From: Lichtheimia corymbifera B2541
Lineage: Eukaryota > Mucoromycota > Mucoromycetes > Mucorales > Lichtheimiaceae
Length of the DNA stretch: 64,000 nucleotides
Assembly: GCA_000697475.1 (NCBI GenBank)
Contig: JNEU01001116.1
Span: forward strand, 1 to 64,000
Direction of reading: 5' to 3'
Made by a program: the position numbers and the translations under genes. The notes beneath the pieces were generated by a model. It ran no database searches. It was not told the origin of the DNA and saw nothing but the letters and a program-made list of their open reading frames with translations. Of the stretch, positions 34,998 through 46,247 are shown piece by piece. The first letter of the stretch is position 1. Every line of letters starts with the position of its first letter.

Positions 34998-36073
34998 ATG
35001 CCCAAAGTTTTCGTTCTCTATTACTCTACATACGGACATGTCCAAACCTTGTCTCGTCATATTAAAAAGGGCCTTGAATCTCAAGGCGTCGAAGTTGAGA
35101 CTTATCAGGTAACCCACTTGATCAACAATGAAAAGATGATCATCGCTTTGATTATAAATCAAAAAAATGACAGACATAATAACTCATACATATTCATACA
35201 TCATAGGTACCCGAGACATTGCCTGAAGATGTCCTTGAAAAGATGCACGCTCCTCCCAAATCCGATGATCCCGTAATTACTGTCGATAAGCTCAAGGAAG
35301 CCGATGGCTTCATGCTCGGTATCCCCACTCGCTTTGGTTCCATGCCTGGTATGTGAAATTTTTCTTTACACGTTTCCTCTCTCGCATGATTTAACTTTTT
35401 ATCCATACACAGCCCAATGGAAGTCGTTCCTTGATGCCACTGGTCAATTGTGGGCTTCAGGTGCCTTGGCTGGCAAATTTGCTGGTATTTTCTTTTCTAC
35501 TGCATCGCAGCATGGGTAAGTGGGACTACTTGAGAGAAGTATTGTGCAACAATGGGCTCATCAACAATACGCGTAAAAAGTGGTCAGGAAAGCACTGCAT
35601 GGACCACCGTCACTTATCTTGCACATCACGGTATCAACTATGTTCCTTTTGGATTCGCCAATGCACATCTTTTCGATAATTCTGAAGTTGTGGGTGGTTC
35701 AGCTTATGGTGCAGGCACTGTTGGTATGTTTGTAGTACTCGGGGTTGGAGGAAGATGATATATTGATTAACTAACTTGGGATATTGAACTCCTGTGTGTC
35801 ACGTTCTCTATAGCCAACGGTGATGGTTCCCGTCAACCCTCTGAGAAAGAACTCGCTATTGCAGAGACCCAAGGTGAAAACTTTGCCAAACTTTTGAACA
35901 CCATGCACAAAGGTCAAGCACCTCAAGAAGTCAAGGAAGAAAAGAAGGAAAAGACCTCCCAACAACAAGACAAGCCCAAGGAAGCTCCCACCACAACCAC
36001 ACGCTCTGCACCCAAGCCTGCACCCAAGGATGATGAAGAGCCCAAAAAGAAGAACAAGTGCTTCTGCATGTAA
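34998..36073 (+). CDS. WrbA/Pst2-type flavodoxin-like NAD(P)H:quinone oxidoreductase with CaaX end
   Basis: Five exons (34998-35108, 35207-35348, 35413-35515, 35581-35723, 35814-36073) give 252 residues, all in frame. The fold is flavodoxin-like. [15 protein letters not shown] holds the FMN phosphate loop ([10 protein letters not shown]). [12 protein letters not shown] and [16 protein letters not shown] are typical of WrbA, followed by YVPFGF and [10 protein letters not shown]. The enzyme reduces quinones by two electrons with FMN, protecting against oxidative stress. The carboxy tail from about residue 195 is a Lys/Glu/Pro-rich linker ending KKKNKCFCM. Cys-Phe-Cys-Met is a CaaX box for prenylation, with a second Cys that could be palmitoylated, as in yeast Ycp4/Pst2-like eisosome-associated relatives. 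It should therefore sit on the plasma membrane. Confidence 0.93.
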
Positions 36074-36543
36074 TATGTGAAGTCAGTCAAACGTTATATT
36101 GCATAGTTTTCGGCATTCTTTTTTCCCTTTATCCATTTACTCTACTATTCTACATTGCTTACACATATAGTATTGCTTTATTGCTGTATCATTAAATCAT
36201 AGTCACCTTTTGCAACAGCGAGGTGTTCCCCATTAGAAATACATACACTAATTGTTACATGTATTATTCTTTATTCATGCATTCTATGTATAATGCGGAT
36301 GATGTTTAGATGTCATTTGTGATACACCGCTATAGTACGCAAATATAGCTACATATTAGCTCTAATACGGATTGACTCATTTCCAAGGACAATCATGCAG
36401 GGACAGAGATGATAGGAAGCCTTCAAGTGTACTTAAACAGTCTTCAATGCAATCAAGAGACATTGGATGAACGGATCATTTCCGACAAGGAGGTAGCTCT
36501 CGGACCATTTTGTGTGAGTGTTTGGCCCCACTATTCCAATGCA
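36074..36543. other. Intergenic region upstream of taspase
   Basis: 3' flank of the quinone reductase gene and promoter of the taspase gene. The reading frame of taspase is open back to an ATG at 36409, but alignment places the start at 36544. No other gene is seen. Confidence 0.45.
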
Positions 36544-38013
36544 ATGTTTATAGCCGTCCACGTAGGTGCAGGCACGTATCTTCTTACTCCTCTTTCTTCG
36601 TTTCCAACCCATGTTGCTGATCGACTCGTTGTCATTGGGACTTGTCAGGGAATTTGTCACGAACCAAAGAACCACGTTATCGAGCAGTGTTGGCGAGGTA
36701 AGAATACAGCAGTGTTCGAAGAAGGAAAAGGAAGCAATGGCTCATGGGGTATACTTTAGAGCATGTGAAGCTGCCATGGAGCTGTTAAAGCAAGGTGCCA
36801 ATGCGTCCGATGCTGTAGCACGTGCCATTACTGTACTGGAAGATGACCCAACGACGAATGCAGGTAGTGTGTATATATGGATAGACAAGTGGGTTGTGTT
36901 TGACCTATATGTATAGGATATGGATCGAATCTTACGCTACATGGGACTGTGGAGTGTGATGCAAGCTTGATGGATGGCAAAACGAATGCATTTGGTGCAG
37001 TGGGAGCAACGACTGGTATCAAGAATCCAATCCTCGCTGCCAAAAAGCTGGCTGATGATTCGACTCAATTACTACCATTGGGACGTGTGCCACCGATTAT
37101 GTTGACTGGGCAAGGTGCATCCGATTGGGCTAAACACCATGGACTCTATACGGACGTCAACTTGATTGCAGAAGAAGCTTTTGATACATACATGAAGCAT
37201 ATGTCGATGCTATGCGAGGTGCATGATACTGTCGGTGCCATCGGTGTGGATTCAGAAGGTCATGTGGCTGCTGGTGTCAGTAGTGGCGGTATTTCACTCA
37301 AGGTTCCTGGACGAGTAGGCGAGGTGAGCTATCTTTTTCAATCATCATCATACTACAGTCATGAACTTACTGGATCAGGCTGCTGTGTATGGAAGTGGAT
37401 GCTGGGCCCAAGATGCTACCGATGAATCGCCAGGTGTGGCATGCAGTACTTCAGGTAAGATACAGCATTGGAAGGTCAACGAGGTTGGAAAATTGATGAT
37501 CATTTTAGGAACGGGCGAACAAATCATGCGCACGATGATCACAACCAAATGTTCTCAAAGGATTACTCAAGAAGACAATATTCAAAGTGCGGTGACAACT
37601 TGCTTGCAAAAGGACTTTTTGGGTATGTACGTCACTCATCGAGGGCTCTATGGATAATAGGCTGACGACTTTTTGGATATAGATTCACCGTTCTTGCGAA
37701 TGTATGACGAGAAATCGGTTGGCATGATTACCTTATGCAGAGACAAGTCAAGTGGGAGTAAGTAGCATCAACAACAAAACGCTTAGAGTATATGTTAATA
37801 TCAACTTGATGCAGGAATCGAATTTTGGTATGCGCATGTCACTGAAAGCATGGTCAGTAGCAAGCTCAATTCATGCACCAGCCAATATTCATTTCTTTTT
37901 CATTACAGGGGATTGGATGCATGTCATCAACCGCCAAGAAACCCAAGGCAAGTCTTATTTTTACCAATGCTGCCAAGACAAATCACCTTGCTCACACGCG
38001 CATTCCATTATAG
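36544..38013 (+). CDS. Taspase 1 (threonine aspartase, asparaginase_2 family)
   Basis: About eight exons give roughly 350 residues (human enzyme about 420). The start [10 protein letters not shown] matches the family's VHAGAG beginning. Then come [29 protein letters not shown] and, from 36916, [20 protein letters not shown] and [14 protein letters not shown]. The autocleavage site is [10 protein letters not shown], in which the Thr becomes the amino-terminal nucleophile of the beta subunit. It is followed by [27 protein letters not shown] and a [13 protein letters not shown] block, and, in the last exons, [10 protein letters not shown] and GIGCMSS. Taspases cleave after Asp in nuclear regulators (MLL and TFIIA in animals). 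Taspase is missing from the common yeasts, so a full-length fungal copy is of interest. The first intron (about 36576-36650) is placed by frame and alignment and is the least certain. Confidence 0.88.
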
Positions 38014-39166
38014 ACCTTTATCTCTCGAAAGTCAAGCAATGATGCGATGATATCGGCAGGATGGCTTGTCCGTTGATATGATTAGACGATGATACCATAG
38101 ACACAGCATTTATTCACTATCACCAATAAACGACAGAAGCAGCAGATGACTTTTTCAGCAGCATACATCGATTTCGTATGATTGGAAAGGACAACCACTT
38201 TGATAGAAGCAACGGCTGCAGCAGCGGATGGTCGAAATGAAAAGAGGAGTCTGCCTGTCAACTCTTTGGTCTTCATCAGACAACCACGAGATCTCTGTAC
38301 TGCAACACATACATACATACGTACACCTTCCCTAAACGACTGGGCTCTTTTCATGCTAAAAATAATGGATACGCACTTGAACCAGCTTTCATAATCAACA
38401 TCTCATTCACCTTGTACAACGCAACATCAATCAAAAAGAAGTCGGGTGCCCTCTTTGTTGTTCCGTGCCCATGTTGAGGATAATGAAAGCCACATCTGCC
38501 CCTTAATTTCTACCCCTGAAAGCACATGATGTTGGGTCTACTGGATGCCAAGAACAGCAACCATGTGGCTTCACTATAGACTCGTGGTACTTGCGCGGTG
38601 TGGGAACCGTTTTACCATCATGCATGTCGATTGCAATATATGAACAGCGATTATTATCATCATCAACAAGCTGATCCATATCCACCACATCATAACACCA
38701 TCCATTGATTTACGCTGCTGCCAGCAATATACAACAACCCGCTATTGTCAATGTCAGCAACCTGGTGTATGGGAACACGACCAAAAGTGACATAATACAG
38801 CAGATTTATGCATACAGTGTATATGTCATGTGTGCTGCATGTATCAATATTCGGCAACAATGCTCAACATAGCAAGAAAAAACATCTCATTTCCAATACA
38901 GCAAGGGGGATTGCAACAATACCTAAAGAAACTGGCTACAGCAACCTTGCACAGTACATGGATCAATCGTGCGGTTGAAGAAATCAAGATTCAAGGGAAG
39001 CCTATTTGGAGATGATGATGATGATGAAAGGGAAAAGGAGACAGTATCGTTAATTGGCCAAATTGGGCTAGTTTGCGCATCAAAAGAAAATCATGTTGCA
39101 CAGGAACGGCAATGCTTCGGCTTTCTTCCTCACTCTTTTCCCTCTTTCCATCATCCAAAGAGCAAC
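38014..39166. other. Intergenic region before the aspartic protease pair
   Basis: About 1.15 kb without a gene I can support. It is rich in CATCAA/ATGATG runs, including (GAT)n at 39013-39029. A CT-rich leader (39119-39155) precedes the protease start. Confidence 0.5.
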
Positions 39167-40739
39167 ATGCGCTTTACAACACTTTTGGTCATCTTTGCCA
39201 TCTCATCCACTCGGGCCGTAGCATCACCATTGCCTGACGCTTCTTCCATCACATCATCCCCGGTTGTTCGTTTACCTCTTTTACGCCGACAACATCCTCA
39301 TGGTTCAAATCGTCGTAAACGTGATGGCTCCTTTTCTGCACAACTCTACAATGACCAAGGTTCAGAATATCTAATCCAAGTAGCCATTGGAACTCCCCCA
39401 CAGAAATTTACAGTGACATTGGATACTGGCAGGTATGTAAGGGGATCATCGATAAACGACAAGGAATCTAACGACGCGTGTTGTTGGTCTATTATTTAGC
39501 GGGGATCTTTGGGTGCCATCTAGTGCATGTCCGACAAGCCAATGTCCTTATTCACGCTTTGACGAGTCAGCTTCCTCTACATTCAAAAACACACAAAACG
39601 CGTTCAACATAGTCTATGGCATTGGCAGCGTGAATGGAACCTATGCAACTGATACAGTGACGATCGGCGGTGTCAGTGTACAAAATCAGCAATTTGGCTT
39701 GGGAACCAGCACAAGTGATATTTTGACAAACCCAACTGTGGTTGGCAGCAGTGATAGCAGCAGCCCTTCCAATAACGACAACCAAGGCACTCCTATTGCC
39801 AACGGCATCCTTGGACTTGGGTATCCAACATTGACAGCATCAGCCAACAAATTGGGCACTACATACAACCCTTTTGTATTCAACTTGGTGGAACAAAACT
39901 TGATCCAACAGCATTTGTTTTCAGTGTACATGAACAGTGCTTCAGCGGATGGATGGGCTGGCGAGGTGATCTTTGGTGGTATCGACAGTAGCAAGTACAC
40001 CGGCAATATTACATATATCCCTGTTGCACAGATCAGCACGTCTTCTATTCCGCTAAAGAAACGAGCTGGCAACGACAACAATTACTATTATTGGATGGTG
40101 CATGGACAAGGTATCCAAGTCTCTAGCAACGACAATCATTCATCGGCACAAATCAGCTTATCAGGTGACTCGGCTGCCTTTGTCATTGATACTGGTACCA
40201 CCTTGACCTATTTCCCAAATGACATGGCAGACAATATAGCATCAGCGTTGGTGGGACGCGGCAATTATGCACTCGACTCTTCTTCCCAAACCTACATCGT
40301 GGAATGCAAAAAGGCAGCACAACAAGGCACTACGCTCGAGATCCAAATGTCCGATTCTAGCAGTGCTTCCAATAACCCACTTACCATCACCGTCCCCGTA
40401 TCACAGCTGGTGATCCCACTCGATAGCAATTCAATTGATACAGCCATGAGTTGTATGTTGGGTATTGCCCCTCTTGGTACAAGCCATCAGTCGTCTTCTT
40501 CTTCTTCAAGCAATATGATTCTCATTGGTGATTCGGTTCTACGCACGGCGTATCTTGTATTTGATATTGGCAACAACCAAATTGGATTTGCCACTGCCAA
40601 CAATGTAGGAGGCACAGTGAATGGTGTAGGAACAACGTCAGCGGCGGCCCCATCATCATCGTCATCATCCCCACTACTATCATTAACAACTGTACTCATC
40701 GCCACCACTCTCATTGGATACGCTGCTGCATGGTTATAA
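39167..40739 (+). CDS. GPI-type aspartic protease (yapsin-like), first of a tandem pair
   Basis: Two exons (39167-39432, 39500-40739) give 501 residues. Residues 1-20 are a signal peptide (MRFTTLLVIFAISSTRAVAS). A propeptide with basic sites (LLRRQ, NRRKRD) follows. The mature enzyme has YLIQVAIGTPPQKFTVTLDTGS, with the intron falling inside the first catalytic motif (DTG/S). Further features are WVPSSAC..SQCPYSRF, a flap-region IVYGIGSVNGTYATD, and the second active site FVIDTGTTLTYFP. The end is a Ser-rich stretch plus a hydrophobic tail (LLSLTTVLIATTLIGYAAAW), consistent with a GPI anchor signal. It should be secreted to the cell surface and act in wall protein processing or nutrition. The paralogue lies 516 bases downstream in the same orientation, with the same gene structure. 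Confidence 0.95.
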
Positions 40740-41255
40740 GGAGAGGAAATGGATACGGCTACCTATCATGTGTACTTTTAGACATCATGGAAATGGGACA
40801 TGTAAAATAAACAACATGGCATTATGTTTCTATTTTTCGATACTATTATTGGTCATACTGCATCGGCTTATGATGCCACTTAAACCTTGCAATGTGTATA
40901 CCCCTACTATGCTAGAGAACCTACTTTCGGTCATGTTTGCGGGCCTGCACATATTAATGAAAGATATGCCAACGCCACATTTTCATTAACTATCTCAAAA
41001 GCAGAGTGTATATAAAGCTGACTCAATAACGAGCAAAGTTTTATCATCTTCAATATGGGGGATCAAATTACAAGCATGAAAAGAAAACCTTATGCTGGAA
41101 GTACATAGGGCCGATTAGCGAAAATAGCTCGTATGAAATAGCCGGAAGATCCCACATACATCACACCCAGTTTATGCTTGACCACCGTCATCCATACTTG
41201 ACACAATACAACAACCCGTTCTTTCTTTTACAATACTTTTCTTCTTCTCTAAATA
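40740..41255. other. Spacer between the tandem proteases
   Basis: 516 bases containing the 3' end of the first protease gene, with AATAAACAAC near 40807, and the promoter of the second. No further gene. Confidence 0.5.
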
Positions 41256-42857
41256 ATGCTTGGAGCAATCCACTGCGTGCTCCTTTTATTATTAGCTGTT
41301 TCGAAGTTATTAGATGCTGACACCATTCGACTACCGCTATACAAGCATCATGCATGGAAAAGCAAACGATTCTCTTCCTATCAAACAAAAAGGCTGGATA
41401 TTAGATCGACATCAGCAAACACAAACAAAAGCAAAGCAAACCTTTACAATGATGCAGGATCCGAATACTTGGTCACTGTGGGCGTAGGTACCCCAGCCCA
41501 AAAGTTTCTTGTTGCCCTAGATACTGGCAGGTAAAAGCCATTATTGTGTGTGTGTGTGACGGATATAGATCAAGAAAAAGGAAATTCTTATCTTATGCAA
41601 AATGTCCTTCCCAGCGCAGATTTGTGGGTGCCATCAATAACATGTCCAAAGGAATCATGTCCGTATACACGATACAATGACAGCTTATCCAGTACATTTA
41701 TGGAGACGCAGGAAGAGTTTGATATTGTCTATGGTACAGGGAGCGCCAATGGGACCTATGCGATAGATACGGTCGAGATTGGTGGTGCACGAGTGGATCG
41801 ACAACAATTTGGGCTTGTAAAAGTCACCGAGAATGTCATTTTAATGCCTGCCGATGCAACGTTTGAAATTCTGGACGAGGATGAAGATGATCCTGTGGCG
41901 GCTAATGGGATACTCGGTATTGGATATCCAGAGCTTACTTCCTCTGAGCATGCGTATGACCCCTTCGTGTTTAGCCTTGCCAAAAGAGGCCTTATTCCAC
42001 AGCCATTGTTTTCTATTTACATGGGCTCCATTTATGACGATGGGTGGGCTGGCGAAATTATATTTGGAGGCATTGATGAAAGCAAGTACAATGGACAATT
42101 ATTGTATGCACCTGTCGCTCGATTAGGGGGCCTCGGTTCATCACATAGCTTTTATGCCTATTGGATGGTGTATGGTCAAGCTATTCGTGTGCTGAATAAT
42201 AATGCCAACGACTCCCCGCCTTTATTGGATGTACGATTTTCAGATACACGCGGCGTGATTATCGACACAGGCACGACTCTCACGTACATGGCACCTGCAT
42301 TAGCCGAACAAATTGTGCTTGCAGTAGCAGGATCCAACAACAATGTCATTTTGGATGCCACATCGGGTATCTTTATTATCAATTGTGATCTCAAGAAAAC
42401 AGACCGGCGTGTGGAATTTGGGATAGGATCCCATCTTCGAGCACAATCAAGCCTGATGCGGATTAGCCTTGCAGCACGTGATTTAATCATTCCTCTTGAT
42501 TCGGATTCACTGGATGACGCCGAGCTGTGCATGTTTGGTATAGCGCCATGGGTAGGTGACAGCACTGCATCTCTCAGCACATCGAGCATGATCCTTGTGG
42601 GTGATTCAATCTTACGATCGCTGTATCTCGTTTTTGATATGGATCGTAATCATATTGGTTTTGCTCCTGCTGTCAACTCATCCGTTGTTGTTTCTAAAGG
42701 TTCCATGGTATACAATAACAACACTGGCAGCGATCGATCCAAAAACGGTAATATAGATGATCCATATGCATCGTCTTCTTCTTTGGTGTCACCACTTCGT
42801 TCCACTACTCTTTCATGTTGTTTCCTAGTTATGCTACTTTTGTATCTTGTGTTATAG
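41256..42857 (+). CDS. GPI-type aspartic protease (yapsin-like), second of a tandem pair
   Basis: Two exons (41256-41530, 41615-42857) give 505 residues. The signal peptide is MLGAIHCVLLLLLAVSKLLDA. A basic propeptide (KSKRF, TKRL) precedes NLYNDAGSEYLVTVGVGTP. The first active site is DTGS, split by the intron at exactly the same phase and place as in the upstream paralogue. It is followed by WVPSITC and SCPYTRYN. The second active site is VIIDTGTTLTYMA. A hydrophobic tail (CCFLVMLLLYLVL) suggests a GPI anchor. Compared with its neighbour the propeptide is shorter in Arg, and an acidic insert (ILDEDEDD) replaces the Ser/Asn-rich loop, so substrate choice may differ. The pair clearly arose by local duplication. 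Confidence 0.95.
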
Positions 42858-43194
42858 TCAATTCCCAACGCTTATCCTTTGGCGTGGTAATAAAACATAC
42901 CATCATGGGTGATAATAATAGCTACTGCTCGCTTCGCTCGTAAACTTGAATGGCTTAACACCACCACATATGGTGTAATGATCTTAACGTACATACATAT
43001 TATTTAAGCAAGCACATTACAAGCTCGTAGTGTTCATATTCACTGGAACCTCCAAGCTCCAGCCCTTTGCTTTACACATCCATATTTACAATGAGAGACT
43101 GCCTATGTACATGATAAGCTCCCCTGAAACAACGTTCACAGCAGCGAATATGTCAGTTCTTGAACAGTACACTCACTTTTGTCACGTTCGATCA
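42858..43194. other. Intergenic region downstream of protease pair
   Basis: Non-coding. AATAAAAC at 42888 probably serves the protease 3' end. Nothing else recognised before the repeat copy. Confidence 0.45.
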
Positions 43195-44290
43195 TAGTCT
43201 CCGTTACATCCGGACGCTCCCATTTTATTATTCACAATGAAGCATGTGGTTTTATTTGAATGGAGTTGACCAGCTTGTCGAAGCCCACGGCCTGACCAAG
43301 TTTCACAATAGAGGTGGACAATGGCGGGGGTGTGCACTATGCAGCCTACTTGCGTTCCGTCGGTCCATCGTCTCCCTATATTTGGACCGCCCGATTCATT
43401 GAAACATCATAATGAAGCATACGGTTTTTAAATGAATGGAGTTGATCAGCATGTGCGAGAGTACCTTCTGACCAAGTTTCAAGTGCGAGATAGGGAATCC
43501 CAAGAAACTACATACTAAATGACTTTTTCATGAATCCGGCGCTTTCCCAATTTCCATCCGTCATAGTAAACCCCACGTTATGCTCTCGCATTCGAAATTT
43601 TCAAATGAAGTGTGGGTTCTTTATTAAGACAAAGTTGATCAGCATGTCCAGGAGCATCTTACGTGAAAGTTTGAGTTTCGAGAGAGGCAATCTCAAGGTC
43701 ATGGATTAATTACAGTGTGCATTGATATGTCTGACTGTGCCTGGCCTATTTAATTCCCACTTCTTCCGCACCCAACCCTCTTGTCTCTTCCTCCCATTCT
43801 CAACCGTTGCCCCATTCAAGCACAGTACAACTACCAGCTGCGAACGATTGTCCTGCTTCGACCCATCATGTCAATCCTACAACTGCCTTGATCGGATAGT
43901 CTCTCACTGAATGGCAAGTCCACGGGGTGTACGCTCTACTGCAGCACACGAGTCTTCTGAAACTGCACCTCCTCTTGTACACACACTCCTCTACTACGAC
44001 CTCCTAGCGTAAACAGCATCCATTGCAGCAGTTGCCATTACCAAGGGCCAACAATCCACTGTGTCAAACAGCGTCCACAACCTTGTCGTTGTACTACAAC
44101 ACACGTTCTCGTGCACACCCGTCTGCCACCATCAATGCAACAGCAGTAGCCATTATCAAGGGCCCTTCTCACAGCGTTCACAACCTTGTCATTCTACCAC
44201 AACACACGTACTCGTGCTCACTCCTCTTTCACGACCAAACGTATCAGCAGCAGTTGCTATAGCAAAGTCTTGACACCATTGTCTCAAGCA
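43195..44290 (+). repeat. Dispersed repeat, copy C
   Basis: Same orientation as copy A. About 43415-43690 matches 800-1085 closely, and the match continues more weakly through 44270 (about 1180-1660 in copy A). The left half again shows the 180-190-base sub-repeats, beginning near 43235, 43415 and 43605. No coding frame is kept. It lies in an otherwise gene-dense region, showing the family is dispersed rather than local. Confidence 0.75.
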
Positions 44291-45323
44291 GCTTCTTTAC
44301 TTGCAGCAACTTGCCTTACGACCTCTTTTACGTAGACACCAAATAGCCATTATAGAGAAGCAGCTTTATTATGTGTAGCAACTTGCATCAAATACATACG
44401 ACTTTTTATGGATTGGATATGGATATGGATAATGGTTTGGTGTATGGGATGGAAGGGAGTGGATATATTCAACGTATGGAAGACGAGCCTTTGTTCTTAT
44501 ATATCCTTTGTCGACTTGACCTTGGCATCATCGTCGTGAATGATTGGTGTATCCCATAATCCTACTTTACATGCTTTTCCATGGCAACTACTATGATCAT
44601 CCTTTGTGGAGCGTGTCAACCATGTACAGCCATCATCATTAACGGAATGCATATGATGACACGACATGCATTAAGAGCCATCTCACGTGTATCCATTCAC
44701 CTTTGCACAATGCACCTCCAAAGCCTAGACACTTTACTGATCGATGCGTCTCCCCCATTGAACAGTTTATTGAAACTCTCAATGTATCTCTTGTGAAGAT
44801 GTTGGATTATTATGTAAAGGGTTACTTAAGGCGGATACCACATTGCGTTGGCCAACCATCTCAAGTTTCTCTAAGACCTTCGTTCGTTGGGATCATCGTG
44901 CAAAAAGACAGCCACTTGTAAATGCTATCATACATAAAGGAAAAAGAGAGAGGAAAAGAAGGGGCTAATTGATTCATTGTGTCTTGAACAAAGGCTGCAT
45001 TCGATAGTATAAAACACTTGACTCTTTATTTCGAGATTGGATGTTTTTATAGCTTCATAATACATGTTCCTCTCTTTGTGAATGGAATCTTGTAAAATAG
45101 GTACAGGCTGAAGATAGCAAGAGAATGATAGCAAGGCACGAATTAGTATCTCAAGTACGACACAATCATGAATAAAAGTAAGACGCCTCTCTTTCATCAT
45201 TGACGACAATTAATGTTTTTAGGTGTGTAGTTTCAATGTGAGCATGTCAGCCAAGATACGATTTTGAAGCGCGTCTGTGGTTGCTGTGTCATTTCATCTT
45301 GCTTTCTTTCACAAAATACAACT
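44291..45323. other. Intergenic region
   Basis: About 1 kb between repeat copy C and COX23. Short open stretches have no motif or splice support. Confidence 0.5.
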
Positions 45324-45654
45324 ATGCCTCTCACTAAACCACCACCGCCACCACCCAAACCAACTTTTGATGATCCCTCCACGCCTCCCGACTTTAATGA
45401 CAAGTTCAAAAAGAAGGAAACGACAAAGTATATGAATGCCTGTGCATTGGAAGAAAAGCAAAGCATGAAATGCCTCGACAAGAACAATTACGACAAGTCG
45501 AAATGCGAATATTACTTTTTGCAATACCGAGAGTGTAAAAAGAAGTGGGTAAGTACAATGACAAAAGCAGATTCAAAGGACAAGGAGACTAACATGTGGA
45601 GTGATATCATAGCTCGAGGAACGTCGCAAGTTACGAAGAGCAGGTGCCCTGTAG
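45324..45654 (+). CDS. COX23: COX23/CHCHD7-type twin CX9C protein
   Basis: Two exons (45324-45548, 45613-45654) give 88 residues. The twin CX9C motif is exact: Cys40-x9-Cys50 and Cys61-x9-Cys71, within ALEEKQSMKCLDKNNYDKSK and YRECKKKW. This is the CHCH fold of the mitochondrial intermembrane space, imported by Mia40 and needed for cytochrome c oxidase (copper) assembly. The Pro-rich start (MPLTKPPPPPPKP) is specific to this protein. The second exon reads LEERRKLRRAGAL, matching the basic helical end of the family. A 22-base alternative intron was rejected, because the chosen one is 64 bases with a CTAAC branch site. Confidence 0.9.
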
Positions 45655-45778
45655 TATAGAGAGAGTAGCAGAAGCATAGTCCAATTCAATAAACAACAGC
45701 ATCAACAACAATAGTAACATTCGAAGGATTGTAAGGAGAGCAATGATTGATTTATTCGAAAGGGAACAAACAACGAGT

Positions 45779-46247
45779 TTAGTCAAAGAGACCTATAATG
45801 AAATATGTATCAGCATCATCATCATCCATGTGTATATATCCTATCGTCTTATTCTTACCGAAGCCCATGTCCTCATCAGACTCCTCCTTCTCCTCTTCCT
45901 TCTTCTCTTCTTCCTTGGCTTCCTCAGCAGCGGCAGCACCACCAGCAGCGGCAGCACCAGCACCACCAGCAGCAGGAGCACCAACGTTCCAGATAAGCTC
46001 CTTCAAATCTTGGCCTTCAAGAGCCTTGGCGTAAAGAGAGAACCAGATAGGCTCGATTTCGGTGAAGCCAGCAGCCTTGGTAAGGGTCTGGAGCTTGTCA
46101 GCCTTTATATAAAAAATGGTGTTGTAAGTGGAACGAGCGTGATAAAGTAGTAGTAGTAGTAATAGTTTTAATAGCGCATACCGAGATCTCGACGTTGTCA
46201 TCCTTGAGGATGAGGGCGGCGTAGACAATGGCGTTTTCCGAAGACAT
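45779..46247 (-). CDS. RPP1: 60S acidic ribosomal protein P1
   Basis: Three minus-strand exons (46182-46247, 45859-46102, 45779-45792) give 107 residues. [17 protein letters not shown] and the helical dimerisation domain ([38 protein letters not shown]) are P1-type. An Ala/Gly hinge and Glu/Lys run lead to the stalk end [12 protein letters not shown], which is completed only by splicing: the last exon is 14 bases and encodes the final LFD plus the shared Gly codon. This tail binds elongation factors at the ribosome GTPase centre. It is head-to-head with the PacC-like gene. Confidence 0.96.

Noticed and set aside
36409..36543. Upstream in-frame ATG of the taspase gene
   Set aside because: It would add 45 residues unlike the family. 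Homologues begin at the VHAGAG-type block, matched by the ATG at 36544.
45549..45570. 22-base intron for COX23
   Set aside because: Too short to splice, and it would replace the family's basic LEERRK tail. The 64-base intron ending at 45612 has a branch site and fits the family.
45798..46150. Ser/Ala-rich plus-strand frames antisense to the P1 gene
   Set aside because: They mirror the Ala and Glu codon runs of P1. The minus-strand spliced gene explains the region fully.
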